Shown piece after piece: positions 9,672 to 19,092 of a DNA stretch of 64,000 nt. The position numbers were made by a program, and so were the translations under genes. Under the pieces are notes generated by a model that searched no databases, had not been told where the DNA came from, and saw nothing but the letters and a program-made list of their open reading frames with translations. How positions within the stretch are numbered: the first letter of the stretch is position 1; each line of letters begins with the position of its first letter. Source of the stretch: Pseudarthrobacter polychromogenes (GTDB lineage: Bacteria > Actinomycetota > Actinomycetes > Actinomycetales > Micrococcaceae); assembly GCF_014644495.1 (NCBI RefSeq), contig NZ_BMKU01000005.1, positions 153,011 to 217,010 of the forward strand, in the 5' to 3' direction.

Positions 9672-10013
9672 CGTCGCTGGCCGCCGCAATCGGAGCTTCG
9701 CAGTACTGTGCCTATGGCCAACTGGCGCCCAAAGCGGCCAGCGTGGGGGCGAGGAGCCAGGGAGGCAGCTCTGGGCTGGCAGATAAGGTGCTTGTCTATG
9801 CCGGATGCTGGCCATTTGAGTAACCCCTATACCGGCGGAGTTGGTCTCTCCTGCAGCACGCATCGTCGTCTCACAGGGGGCGGAGCCACGCCGTTAGCAA
9901 GCGAAGATGCGGTAAATCAATGGAGTTGTCGAAAGGCAGGCCTGTGTGTGGCTTCCTGGATCGTTCAATTGGGCGCTTCGCAGGTATCCAAAACGGCAGG
10001 GCGGTGCCCCTAA

Positions 10014-10029
10014 TGTTTCACGTGGAACA
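10014..10029. other. parS: parS site 3 (variant)
   Basis: TGTTTCACGTGGAACA, 15 of 16, with an A-to-G change inside one arm of the palindrome, so binding may be weaker than at its neighbours. Confidence 0.85.
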
Positions 10030-10514
10030 TGTGGCGGTATGTAGTGGCCGCGACGCCGCCTTCGTGTCGTAGTCCTGTGGGCTCTTCTTGCGTAGAACGG
10101 CATTCTTCTTAGGAACTATTAGCCCTAGTCGTCGCTAGGGAAGGTATTTAGGCTAGAGAGCTGGAGTCCCCCACTGCGTAGGCGGCCTGGGCAAACTTGT
10201 CCGGCTTCAGGTTGATGCGATTCTCGACCGTTGTCTTGTGCAGTATTGACGCCGATGATGTCTTGTGGCCCAGCGTTGCGTTGGCGCATGTGTTCCAACG
10301 GCATTTCGGGCCTCGGTCTCAAAAGGCTGTCCAACACGTATTCAAATCCAAGACGACAACCGCTGCCCGGACTCGCTCATCTACAGTTATGGGCACTGTG
10401 ACCGGACAGTTTGGTCGTGGCGGAGGACTCCATCACATTGGTCGACAAGTGCAAACGTTCCACGTATGGCCGAATTGCGCAAACGTTCCGGTTTGACCAG
10501 GTCGTGCATAGGCC

Positions 10515-10530
10515 CGTTTCACGTGAAACA
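10515..10530. other. parS: parS site 4
   Basis: CGTTTCACGTGAAACA, 15 of 16 with an intact 14-bp palindromic core. Confidence 0.92.
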
Positions 10531-11264
10531 GGGACCGATCGGTAGGGACGAGCAAAACACTGTTTTGGTCGGCTCGAAAGTTCAGGCTGTTGCCCACGCC
10601 GTAGTTTGCGTTGAAGCCGTTCTCAAGGTTCGAGTCAGCGGATCTCACGACCTCGACGAGCGGTGGGCGAGGACGCATTCCGAGCGGGAGGAGGGCACGC
10701 AGGGTAATCGCTTCAGCGTGGGGCGCACTGTTGTCGAATAGCTGCGCTGGCCCGCTGGCGGCCGACATTTACTCCCAGCTTCGACCCTACGAATCTGAGC
10801 CATTTCCCTGGACCTCGCGTATTGGTGGGCCATCGGGCGCCAATTGCTGGACATGTAGCGCCGCCCAGTGCCAGGAACTGTCGGGCGTCCCATGTGCGTG
10901 GCCATGGGACGCCCGCGGCATATCATTGACGCGCCCCCACAAGCCCGGTTCCGTGCGACAGTGGATCCAGTCCTTGCTGCTCTCCCCTGGCCGATGCCAC
11001 TCTAGTCCTCGTTGAATCCTGCGCGACCGTGGTCCTTTAGCCACTGACTGTATCCCGGATTATGGTGCTTGTGCGTATCTAGAACTGCGGAGGTGCCACA
11101 AGGTTTCACTATCGCGTGCCATCCTGGCAGAGCACGAATTCGGACTATGTCGCAGGAGGTTAACGGCTTTTACGCCTCTGATCCAGGGGTGGACAACTGC
11201 ATCTCCACCTGCACCTTTCGGCCCAGGATCATTTCTTGCTGGTAGCGCAGACCGTGGAAAACGC

Positions 11265-11285
11265 TGTGGATAACCATGTGGATAG
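11265..11285 (-). promoter_or_regulatory. DnaA box pair inside the parS region
   Basis: A perfect DnaA box (TGTGGATAA on plus) at 11265-11273 is followed 12 bases on by a near match TGTGGATAG at 11277-11285. Another near match, TGTGGATAT, lies at 11655-11663. These may titrate DnaA or mark a secondary origin-related element; function is inferred only. Confidence 0.5.
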
Positions 11286-11388
11286 GAGGCTGTCGGTTGG
11301 GAGAGTTTTAGGGCCGTCTTGCTTTACGGGTTTGCCAGACTGGCGCGAAATTTTTGGCTTCGCAGGTGACCGACAATGGGGCCCCTCG

Positions 11389-11404
11389 TGTTTCACGTGA
11401 AACA
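11389..11404. other. parS: parS site 5 (perfect)
   Basis: TGTTTCACGTGAAACA, a perfect consensus match and full palindrome. Confidence 0.95.
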
Positions 11405-12204
11405 CTCGGCGGTTTGCTGTACGCGGCGCGCACAAGACGAGATAAACAGCCTGGATGCAGCTATTTCAAGCAACTTTCCTGCATTAGGAGAACCGCGCAC
11501 TCTGGGGCCCAGAGCCGTGAGATGCAACACTACTTGTAGTCACCGACTGGCGGCCGTATATCTGTCGATCCCCGTCAAATAGATGGCAGGGCCAAGGGCC
11601 TCGCGCCCTGCTGATATTGCTGTGAATACCCGTTGGTAGCTCTGTGGAAAAAGGTGTGGATATCTATCATGGTCTATAACCCCTGGTAGCGCGCTGGCGA
11701 TGCATAGAGGTCAACGTCGATCAACACCGGTCTAGGAGTCCAAGGCTCTTCGCTTCTTTTTGACGCGCCCGGATTTCAAGTCGACGCCAATCCCAACTCA
11801 GCGCTCATCAGCTAAGTCGGTGAACCAAGGCCGTCATTCCCCTGGAGATGTCCAGTTTCTCCCTTGCGCAGTCCCCCTGATGCCCTGCACATGGATGGGC
11901 CGGCACTCTGCGGCTTCCTTTCCTGTGCTCGGCCAGTCAAAGAGCCATCCCTTTTAGCAGCGTGCCAAGTCGTCCGCGCTGAGTAGGAGAACAAATTGCG
12001 CACAAACCCCGCCTACCCATCCTCCATTGCAGGCGATAGGACCACGCACCGCAGAACTGAGCCCCGTCCTCGCTAGCCCCAAGGGGATGACATCGGCGCG
12101 TCTGCAGCTCAAGTCAGATCGTTGGCGTGCTACTGCCGAGGTGCTGCACCCTGGTGAAGGGCTGCATCGCGGTTCGAGGAGGACGGACCGCCGGCCGCGC
12201 ATTC

Positions 12205-12220
12205 CGTTTCACGTGAAACA
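12205..12220. other. parS: parS site 6
   Basis: CGTTTCACGTGAAACA, 15 of 16 with an intact palindromic core. Confidence 0.92.
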
Positions 12221-12934
12221 GTACGTCGCATCAAGGGGCTTCTGCTCTTCGCCTACGTCAAGACTGCGGCTTGAACGCAAAGCCCTACTCGGAGGGGATC
12301 GGAAAGCGCGCTTCGATACTGGCGTTCCAATTTAGGCGGGTCTGCATCAACGAGCGGCTGTTACCGCGACGCACAATTCATTCGTCCTACTGCAGGTCCG
12401 CTGCCGTACGCCCCCGTGTCTGAACATGCTTGAACTCCATGACCCCTCTGGTGCCCGCACGCTGAGTTCCACGTGGGACGGAAGGATAGAAGATCGGCTG
12501 GTGATCGTCAGCATGCACATGCGGCTCATTTGCAGCCTAAGGCAGATCGACTGCGGAGTGGACCATCATGTCTGTCGGTGACATGGCTAGCTGAAACCGC
12601 GGCACGCTGGGGCCTTGGTCGTTCTTCCACATCGGGAGGGAACGGTTTACTGTGCTTCTAAATGATGCGGAAGGGTGCAGTGCGCAGGTCGACTGAGCCA
12701 AAAGGCGTGCCGCGCGCCACCCCTGCCAGTGACTCATGGGCATTAGGCGATCGCCATCCACTTTCCTGGAGCAGGGAATGGCTGGGCGGTCGCTTGATTT
12801 CTATGTCAACCAGTGCCTGATTTCGATAATCGCACCATGCACTTGTGTTTGTTTGTTCGTGTGTCCTTATGAGGAAAGGGCTATGCGTGTTGTGGCTCGG
12901 CAGCACTGCGTGGCAATGGTCTCAACCCACTTGA

Positions 12935-12950
12935 TGTTTCACGTGAAACC
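12935..12950. other. parS: parS site 7
   Basis: TGTTTCACGTGAAACC, 15 of 16 with an intact palindromic core. Confidence 0.92.
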
Positions 12951-13346
12951 GCAGCTGACGCCTAGCCAACGGCTACGGAGGCCGTGCAGCCAGCTCAGGA
13001 GTTATCTGGTGATATCTTGTGCCTTTTCCGACCAAGCACCTCCGGAGAACAGCGGCCTGGCCTTTCCTGCTGCCGTGTCTTCTTCCGGCCTTGGTGGAGC
13101 TTTCGCCTGCTGACGCGGTCTAGGAAAAGTTCCAATGTAGCCCTTCTCCTAAGAGTTCGACGTAGCGGTTCATTTGCCAGCCCACGGAGCAGATTGCTAC
13201 CCAGATGCCTTTTGGTCGTCAGGAGGCACACCGAAAGCCTGAAAGTGTTCCGCGAGTTAAGAGGGCATACCGCTCCTGGGCATCAGATGTGGACCGAAAC
13301 CGCGCCACATTGGTGCTTCAGCTTGGAGCACACTAGTCCAGAGTCA

Positions 13347-13362
13347 TGTTTCACGTGAAACA
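13347..13362. other. parS: parS site 8 (perfect)
   Basis: TGTTTCACGTGAAACA, a perfect match, the last site before the trxA terminator. Confidence 0.95.
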
Positions 13363-13460
13363 CGTAGACCGCCGCGTTGGTGAACACGGACACAGCGCCT
13401 TGTCGTCGGTTTAGGCACTACGGTTGTAGGCATGTGGCAACGTTGCTGGCAACTGGCAAC

Positions 13461-13492
13461 AAAAAAGTGGCCACCGTCAGGCAGTGGCCACT
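13461..13492 (-). terminator. Rho-independent terminator of trxBA
   Basis: Read on the minus strand, the stem AGTGGCCAC / GTGGCCACT (13492-13484 with 13474-13466) is followed directly by a run of T residues (13466-13461). This is a canonical intrinsic terminator 34 bases after the trxA stop. Confidence 0.9.
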
Positions 13493-13525
13493 CTTCTGTT
13501 CAATTCAGCTGAGGTAGAAAAACCC

Positions 13526-13852
13526 CTAGGACAGAACGTCCGCAAATTCCTTTTCGAAGAACTGCTTCGGCTTGGCGCCGATGACTGTGCTCTTCACTTC
13601 CCCACCCTGGAAGAGATAAACGGCGGGGATTGAGGTGATGCCGTATTCGGCAGCGATAGCCGGGTTGTCGTCGACGTTTACCTTGACCACGTCGACCTTC
13701 TCGCTGTATTCCACGGAGATCTCATCCAGGATCGGGCCCAGCTTGCGGCAGGGGCCGCACCATTCAGCCCAGAAATCAACGATTACCGGCTTTTCGGAGG
13801 ACAATACGTCCGTGCTGAAGCTTGCGTCCGTTACGTCTTTTGCGTTGCTCAT
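13526..13852 (-). CDS. trxA: Thioredoxin
   Basis: Small cytoplasmic dithiol oxidoreductase that reduces protein disulfides and supplies electrons to reductases. The 108 residues form one thioredoxin fold with the active site WAEWCGPCRKLGPIL near residues 29-43 and the conserved cis-Pro region YGITSIPAVYLF. It lies 35 bases downstream of trxB in the same direction, and TrxB would recycle it. A canonical terminator follows, so trxB-trxA is a short operon under the promoter upstream of trxB. Confidence 0.97.
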   Translation of the reverse strand: MSNAKDVTDASFSTDVLSSEKPVIVDFWAEWCGPCRKLGPILDEISVEYSEKVDVVKVNVDDNPAIAAEYGITSIPAVYLFQGGEVKSTVIGAKPKQFFEKEFADVLS

Positions 13853-13887
13853 AACCTGATCTCTCTCTTCGGGTATCGTGGCGGTAC

Positions 13888-14844
13888 TTACGCGGGCAAG
13901 TCTGCGAGGTAGTGCTCAACATCGATCGCCGCGACACAGCCGGAGCCTGAAGCGGTGATCGCCTGGCGATAGGTGGGGTCCACCACATCACCGGCCGCAA
14001 ACACGCCGGGAATGCTGGTCCTGGAGCTCCGGCCTTCGACGGCGATGGTTCCCTCAGAGGTGAGGTCCAGGATGTGTTTGACCAACTCGGTTCGGGGGTC
14101 GTTGCCGATCGCTACGAACACGCCTGTGACTGCGAGATCGGAAACACTTCCGTCAAGAAGATTCTTGACCTTCAGCCCGGTGACCTTTTCCTCGCCGATG
14201 ACGTCATCCACAGTGCTGTTCCAGACGAAGCTGATTTTCTCATGGGCCAGGGCACGGTCGGCCATGATTTTGGAAGCCTTCAGGGAGTCCCGGCGGTGTA
14301 CAACCGTGACTGACCTGGCGAACTTGGTGAGGAACAGGGCCTCCTCCATGGCGGAGTCACCGCCACCAATCACAGCGATGTCCTGATCCTTGAAAAAGAA
14401 ACCGTCGCAGGTTGCACACCAGCTAACGCCGTGTCCGGAGAGGCGCTTTTCGTTCGGCAGGCCCAATTCGCGGTAGGCCGATCCTGTGGAGAGAATGACG
14501 GCTTTTGCCTTGAAGCTCTCACCGGTGGCGATGGTGACCGTCTTGACCGGTCCTTCAAGTTCAAGACTGGTGACGTCCTCGAACTGGATCTCCGTGCCAA
14601 AGCGGACAGCCTGCTTTTCGAAGTTCTCCATCAGGTCCGGACCCATGATCCCCTCCGGAAAGCCCGGATAGTTCTCAACGTCTGTTGTGTTCATGAGTTC
14701 GCCGCCGGCAGTGACGGAGCCGGCCAGCATCAGCGGCTTCAGGTTGGCACGTGCTGTGTAGACAGCTGCCGTGTAACCGGCCGGGCCTGAGCCGACAATG
14801 ATGACATCACGTACATCGGACGCGGTTTTTTCTGCGATGGTCAC
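13888..14844 (-). CDS. trxB: Thioredoxin-disulfide reductase
   Basis: FAD-dependent enzyme that uses NADPH to reduce thioredoxin. From the GTG at 14844 the protein has 318 residues, the normal family size: N-terminal FAD site [20 protein letters not shown], redox motif CATC in [11 protein letters not shown] near residues 145-150, the NADPH site [15 protein letters not shown], and the C-terminal FAD-binding GVFAAGDV. An in-frame codon at 14898 would add 18 residues, but it falls at the predicted transcription start of the SigR-type promoter. That argues for 14844, where AAGGAAGAGG lies upstream. Confidence 0.95.
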   Translation of the reverse strand: MTIAEKTASDVRDVIIVGSGPAGYTAAVYTARANLKPLMLAGSVTAGGELMNTTDVENYPGFPEGIMGPDLMENFEKQAVRFGTEIQFEDVTSLELEGPVKTVTIATGESFKAKAVILSTGSAYRELGLPNEKRLSGHGVSWCATCDGFFFKDQDIAVIGGGDSAMEEALFLTKFARSVTVVHRRDSLKASKIMADRALAHEKISFVWNSTVDDVIGEEKVTGLKVKNLLDGSVSDLAVTGVFVAIGNDPRTELVKHILDLTSEGTIAVEGRSSRTSIPGVFAAGDVVDPTYRQAITASGSGCVAAIDVEHYLADLPA

Positions 14845-14903
14845 TGAACGGTGAACCTCTTCCTTGTTTGACGCGCCCCTCGTGGAGGCCGGCCACATGG
14901 CAC

Positions 14904-14929
14904 AACTGCTGCGTGTTGCTGATTATTCC
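14904..14929 (-). promoter_or_regulatory. SigR/SigH-type oxidative-stress promoter of trxBA
   Basis: On the minus strand GGAAT (14929-14925), exactly 18 bases, then GTT (14906-14904) matches the GGAAT-N18-GTT consensus recognised by the ECF sigma factors SigR (Streptomyces) and SigH (mycobacteria), which control trxBA in those genera. Predicted transcription start is near 14897, giving a leader of about 50 bases. Confidence 0.75.
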
Positions 14930-15103
14930 GGCGCCAGGACATGGTTGACCACCGGTGCACAGCAGGCCGCCGTCACCGTAGGCGCTCTTTCAAGGTTACC
15001 GCCCAGGCGGCAGGAGTCCGCGTGCTCCTGGATGTGTCCAAGATTCCACACTAATGACTGCCAAGGCCCTCACGAACGCCACCCACAGTCAGGAGGAACC
15101 TGG

Positions 15104-16678
15104 TTACTGGACCTTGATCTCCGCGAGCCGGATGCCGAATCCGTAACGGGTCTTCGGAGCAGCCAGCCGCGGCAGGGAGTTGATGGAGACGATCACATAC
15201 TCGGCCTCCACCGGCTCCGCCAAAGGCATGGTCAGGTCAGTGGACGTGAAGCTGTTGGTTCCTACTGCTTTAGCCCCATCCAGTGCAGGACGGTCGTTGG
15301 TGTAGACAGTGATGTTGCCACCCGAGCCGCCAAGCTGCGAAAGCGTAATGGAGGACACCTGGGTGGGCTCCTCGAGTTTCACCACCAGGGGGACGCCCTG
15401 GGGTGCCAATCCGCCCCAGTTCTCGGTGGCGAACTCCATGTCGGACCAGAAGCTCGCTGCGTTACCGTCGTACGCCCTGACGAGGTCGCCATCAAAGGTG
15501 GCCGCAAAGTCGAAGTTGCCCTGCCTGGTGATGCTCTCGATGGCCGGGGGTGCAGCCGGCGGGGCCGTTGTGGGTGCCTGCGTCGGAGCCGAAGTGTCTT
15601 CAGGAGCGCTGTTGTTGGTGCCCGGTGCCGTGGGCACTGCCTGCGGCGGCGAGGAGAACAGGCTGCCCAGGTTGGTGACGGCAAATACCAGTCCGGCAAT
15701 GAGCACCACGGCCAGCAGTCCACCAACCAACCAGCGCATGGACCGTGGCTCGCGGGCGGGTTCGTCACGGTCGTCGTCGTCATAAGGGCCCTGATCGGGA
15801 ATGGACGCGCCGCCACCAGCTGCCGGTGCAGCCGACCGTGCAAAAACGGAAGATTTCTTCTTCTTGGCCTCTGGTTCGTCGTCGACCGAGGAATCCACCG
15901 CGGCATGCTCTTCAGCGTGCGCGTAATCGTCATCGGACCACAGCGACACCTTGGGCTTACCGGCAGGTGAGCCGGGGGATCCTTGCGTGTGGCCTACAGC
16001 CGGCGTGTGGGCGGCCTGGTGATCCTCGGCGCGTGCCGAACGATCGGTTCCGGAGCCGGCGGCAGCGGACGCACCTGCGGCTCCTCCCGCAGCAAGAGCT
16101 CCACCGGCTGCCGCTGCCTGGCCTCCAGCGGAGGCCCCGTTGGACGAGCGTCCAGAGGAAGGCGCGGCAGCAGGACGAACTGGTGGTTTCGGCGGAACAG
16201 CCGGCGCTGCACGGTAAGGATCCACCTGGCTGGCGTGGTTGTCCGAGTAGTTGATGTAGCCGGCTTCTACATGGTCTTCATCGTCGTAGGGTTCCGGCTC
16301 GTTCGACCGTGGCTGGCCAAAGATTTCGCTTCCCAGGGTGTCCGTGAAAAAAGGTTCCACGTAGGGAGGATTGGAGGCCACCACCAGGTCCAGCAGATCC
16401 GCTGCGGAAGTGTGGTTGGTGATGAGGTAGGTGGCTGCCTCGCTCATGCCGAGGTCCAGGACCTGGACGGTTCCGGGACGTTCGCCGGTGGCTACTTCCC
16501 GGGCGCTCTGGGCAACCTGTTCGGTGTTGCCGGGTCCGGCCACCAGTATGCTGACGGGACGGTTCAGGACCTGATCCACACCGTCCAGCACCAGATCGTG
16601 GTCGTGCGACGCCAATACCGTGGCAGTGACCTTGTAGCGGCCGCCCAGTACTGATCCGACATCGATCGGGTTGGACAC
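15104..16678 (-). CDS. Degenerate pseudokinase-like membrane protein with discoidin-like extracellular domain (MviN C-terminal half equivalent)
   Basis: A 524-residue protein lies downstream of murJ in the same direction. The N-terminus (VGSVLGGRYKVTATVLASHD, residues 8-115) looks like the start of a Ser/Thr kinase fold, but I see no Gly-rich loop, VAIK lysine, HRD or DFG, so it is at most a pseudokinase remnant. A long Ala/Gly/Pro linker, one hydrophobic membrane segment (WLVGGLLAVVLIAGLVFAV, near 315) and an external Thr/Pro-rich stalk follow. The C-terminal ~140 residues (NAASFWSDMEF to GIRLAEIKVQ) resemble a discoidin/carbohydrate-binding domain. In M. tuberculosis, MurJ, pseudokinase, membrane segment and such a domain are fused in MviN. 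The GTG start has a strong AGGAGG. Confidence 0.75.
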   Translation of the reverse strand: MSNPIDVGSVLGGRYKVTATVLASHDHDLVLDGVDQVLNRPVSILVAGPGNTEQVAQSAREVATGERPGTVQVLDLGMSEAATYLITNHTSAADLLDLVVASNPPYVEPFFTDTLGSEIFGQPRSNEPEPYDDEDHVEAGYINYSDNHASQVDPYRAAPAVPPKPPVRPAAAPSSGRSSNGASAGGQAAAAGGALAAGGAAGASAAAGSGTDRSARAEDHQAAHTPAVGHTQGSPGSPAGKPKVSLWSDDDYAHAEEHAAVDSSVDDEPEAKKKKSSVFARSAAPAAGGGASIPDQGPYDDDDRDEPAREPRSMRWLVGGLLAVVLIAGLVFAVTNLGSLFSSPPQAVPTAPGTNNSAPEDTSAPTQAPTTAPPAAPPAIESITRQGNFDFAATFDGDLVRAYDGNAASFWSDMEFATENWGGLAPQGVPLVVKLEEPTQVSSITLSQLGGSGGNITVYTNDRPALDGAKAVGTNSFTSTDLTMPLAEPVEAEYVIVSINSLPRLAAPKTRYGFGIRLAEIKVQ

Positions 16679-16843
16679 GTGTTCCTCCTAGACTGTCCGG
16701 GATTGCCGGCTTGAATGATGCAACCACCGTCCAGGAGCCGGCGGGCGCCTGACCCCTGGATGCAACTACCCCTGTACCTTTTCGATCCTAGCCGATTGCG
16801 TCCCTTCCACCTTGGACGAAGGCGGCCGGAAACCGCGGGAACG

Positions 16844-19030
16844 TCACTTTTTCCGGGGTTTCCTCGGCTTGAAATGGGGGTTCTCTCCGGGCTTCCCCTG
16901 GAAGGTGCGGCGCCCTGGAAGGGGGATCTGCTCCCGCAGGAAACCTCCCCGTGCCGTGCTGGACTGGTCCTCTCCCGGGAGGTAGTCGCCGTCGGACGTT
17001 GGCGGGCCATCGCCGTCGAGCGGTTCCTTTTCCCGCGCCCCGCGCCCGGGCGCCGCCTGCTCCGGGGCCGGCCCGGCCCTGAAGGATACGGCGTCGAACT
17101 CACCTGAAATCCTTGGGATGAGGCCTGTGTCAACGGACGTGGTGGCACGTTCCGGCTGCTGGCGCCCACCGGATGGAGAATCATGCGGTGAGTCAGACGG
17201 CGCACCGGAGGGCGCGTCCGACGGCGGGGTCCCGCCTCCAGCGGGAGGTGCGGCCGGTCCGCCGCGCCCCAGCCGGCCGAGGAGGGGCCGGAGAAGGTCG
17301 CGCAGTTCGGAAACCCGGAACAGCTTAAGGAGGAAGAAGTAGGCCACCAGCATGATTGGGCCCACCACAACGACGGTGATGAGGGCTGCCAGCCTGTCGC
17401 GCCAGGCAAACCCGTCCGGACTGTAGCTCCCCAGGAGCCACAGGGCACCCGCGCCGGCGATGGCGGAGCCCAGCGCTGCATACCCCATGCGGATGTAGGA
17501 GTTGGCGATCCGCGGCCCGTCCAGGTGCCCCAGGAGGCGCCGCAGGAACCAGGCGCTGATGACCACCGAGAGGATGTTGCCCACCATGTAGAGGACTGCG
17601 ATGGCGTAGATGATCTGGGTGACAGGAAGGAACTGGATGGCGAACGCACCGGCCACGTACACAACAGCCAGGAGCAGCTGGACGTAGAAGGGCGTCCGGG
17701 CGTCCTCGTTCGCGTAGAACACCCGGGACATCATGAAGTTGGCGCTCATGAACGGCGTGCTGAGCGCCAGGATGGTGAGCGTCTGGGCCAGCATCACTCC
17801 GTCCTGGCGGAGCCCGCCCGAGAAGAACATGCCGAGGGGACCTGCCAGGGCAAACAGCGCCAGTGCACCGAACACGGTTGCCACCGCCATGGTCCGCAGT
17901 CCGTGCGAGAGGGCTTCACGCAACGCGTCACGGTTGCCGTCCTGGGAGGCCCGGGTCATCCGGTTGAACAGCACCGTTGCCAGGGATAGGGCAATGATGG
18001 AGTGCGGCAGCAGGTAGAGCTGGCTGGCCACCTCCAGCACGGCGTTTCCTGGCAGCATGTAGGCCGAGGGGTCCCCTGCCTGCTGGAGCCTGATGCGTTC
18101 CGCGCCGGGGATGGTGGCGATACGCATGACATAGAGGAACGCGAGCTGCCCGACGGCGGCGGTCAGCAGGGTCCAAACGCTCAGCTTGGCTGCCTGGCCC
18201 AGTCCCACTCCCCGCCAGCCGAAGCGGGGCCGGATTCCAAGCTTCAGCCTCATCACGGGGATCATCAGGATGGCTGTTTGTGAAATGACGCCGATGGTTG
18301 AGAACCCGGCTACCAGCAGGGTCTGGGTGGCGCCCCAGTTGTCCAGGGTGTGCGGGTTCACCTTGTTCTCGCCGAAAATCCAGATGAACATCCCCAGGCC
18401 GGCTATCGCCACCAGGTTGTTCAGGATGGGCGCCCACATGGCGGGTCCAAAAGCCCCATTGGCGTTGAGGACCTGCGTCAGGAGGGCATACAGGCCATAG
18501 AAGAAGATCTGCGGCAGGCACCAGAAAGCGAATGCCACGGCCAGCGCTTTCTGCTGCGGAGTGTATCCCTGCGTTGTGAGTTCAATGACCCAGGGTGCCG
18601 CCAGCGTCACCAGCGCCGTCAGTCCCAGCAGGAGCAGCACAGCCAGCGTGAGCAGCCGGCTGATGTAGTCCGCTCCCCTGTCCGGGGCCTTGCTTGCCTT
18701 GATGATCTGCGGAACAAGGACAGCATTGAACACCCCGCCCGCCACGAGCAGGAAGATCAGGTTGGGCAGGTTGTTCGCATTGATGAAGGTGTCATTGACA
18801 GTGGAGCCCAGGCCGAGCGCCGTGCCCAGCATCCAGGTCTTGCCAAAGCCCAGGAACCGGGACACGAGCGTCCCGGCGGCCATGATGGCACTTGACCGGG
18901 TTTCACTGGCAGCCACGGCGCCAGGGGTGCTGTCCGGGCCCGCCGGCTCGGGGGGAACGCCGTCCGGGACGGCATCGCCGGGCCGGCCGGCTTTATCGGA
19001 AGGAAAGTTGGTAGCTGACATCGACTTCAT
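16844..19030 (-). CDS. murJ: Lipid II flippase MurJ (MviN)
   Basis: The protein moves the peptidoglycan precursor lipid II across the membrane. At 728 residues it has a disordered N-terminus of about 45 residues, a core of roughly 14 membrane segments (starting AIMAAGTLVSRFLGFGKTWM, including NANNLPNLIFLLVAGGVFNAV), and a long cytoplasmic tail of about 165 residues rich in Gly, Pro and Ser with a basic end (FKPRKPRKK). The tail could be a docking site, since in mycobacteria a pseudokinase occupies this position. The start at 19030 is the first ATG; an ATG at 19021 is also possible. The pseudokinase-like gene follows after 165 bases. Confidence 0.93.
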   Translation of the reverse strand: MKSMSATNFPSDKAGRPGDAVPDGVPPEPAGPDSTPGAVAASETRSSAIMAAGTLVSRFLGFGKTWMLGTALGLGSTVNDTFINANNLPNLIFLLVAGGVFNAVLVPQIIKASKAPDRGADYISRLLTLAVLLLLGLTALVTLAAPWVIELTTQGYTPQQKALAVAFAFWCLPQIFFYGLYALLTQVLNANGAFGPAMWAPILNNLVAIAGLGMFIWIFGENKVNPHTLDNWGATQTLLVAGFSTIGVISQTAILMIPVMRLKLGIRPRFGWRGVGLGQAAKLSVWTLLTAAVGQLAFLYVMRIATIPGAERIRLQQAGDPSAYMLPGNAVLEVASQLYLLPHSIIALSLATVLFNRMTRASQDGNRDALREALSHGLRTMAVATVFGALALFALAGPLGMFFSGGLRQDGVMLAQTLTILALSTPFMSANFMMSRVFYANEDARTPFYVQLLLAVVYVAGAFAIQFLPVTQIIYAIAVLYMVGNILSVVISAWFLRRLLGHLDGPRIANSYIRMGYAALGSAIAGAGALWLLGSYSPDGFAWRDRLAALITVVVVGPIMLVAYFFLLKLFRVSELRDLLRPLLGRLGRGGPAAPPAGGGTPPSDAPSGAPSDSPHDSPSGGRQQPERATTSVDTGLIPRISGEFDAVSFRAGPAPEQAAPGRGAREKEPLDGDGPPTSDGDYLPGEDQSSTARGGFLREQIPLPGRRTFQGKPGENPHFKPRKPRKK

Positions 19031-19060
19031 CGTCTCACCCGAAGGCAGTTAAAGCCGCAA

Positions 19061-19075
19061 CGCAGGCGCCCTGCG
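19061..19075 (-). terminator. Short GC hairpin between the Nudix gene and murJ
   Basis: CGCAGG-CGC-CCTGCG forms a 6-bp perfect stem with a 3-base loop, 18 bases after the Nudix stop codon on the minus strand. It has no T-run. It is a weak candidate for termination or attenuation ahead of murJ. Confidence 0.3.
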
Positions 19076-19092
19076 CCCGGGAACCTGCAGTC

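Larger units (their letters stand above)
9316..13460. other. Gene-free parS-rich centromere region
   Basis: About 4.1 kb between the parB and trxA terminators contains no convincing gene on either strand. Open frames are short, in all phases, lack good ribosome sites and have no recognisable protein motifs; several owe a recurring FHVK peptide to parS itself. The sequence is visibly less GC-biased than flanking genes (not computed). It carries seven near-consensus parS sites spaced 358, 501, 874, 816, 730 and 412 bases apart, plus DnaA-box-like sites near 11265-11285 and 11655. I infer a loading platform for ParB and SMC. Confidence 0.8.

Noticed and set aside
10265..11015. Open frames of 158 and 134 codons in the parS region
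   Set aside because: No credible ribosome sites or protein motifs, composition unlike genes of this genome, and part of one frame is a translated parS.
12466..12479. GTTCCACGTGGGAC as a further parS site
   Set aside because: Only the central CACGTG and part of the arms match; too many mismatches to count as a site.
9266..13525. Degraded prophage or insertion sequence in the gene-free region
   Set aside because: No transposase or integrase fragments, terminal repeats or target duplications were seen.
14864..15970. A 368-codon open frame on the plus strand
   Set aside because: Antisense to the pseudokinase-like gene and crosses the trxB promoter; low-complexity Gly/Arg composition.
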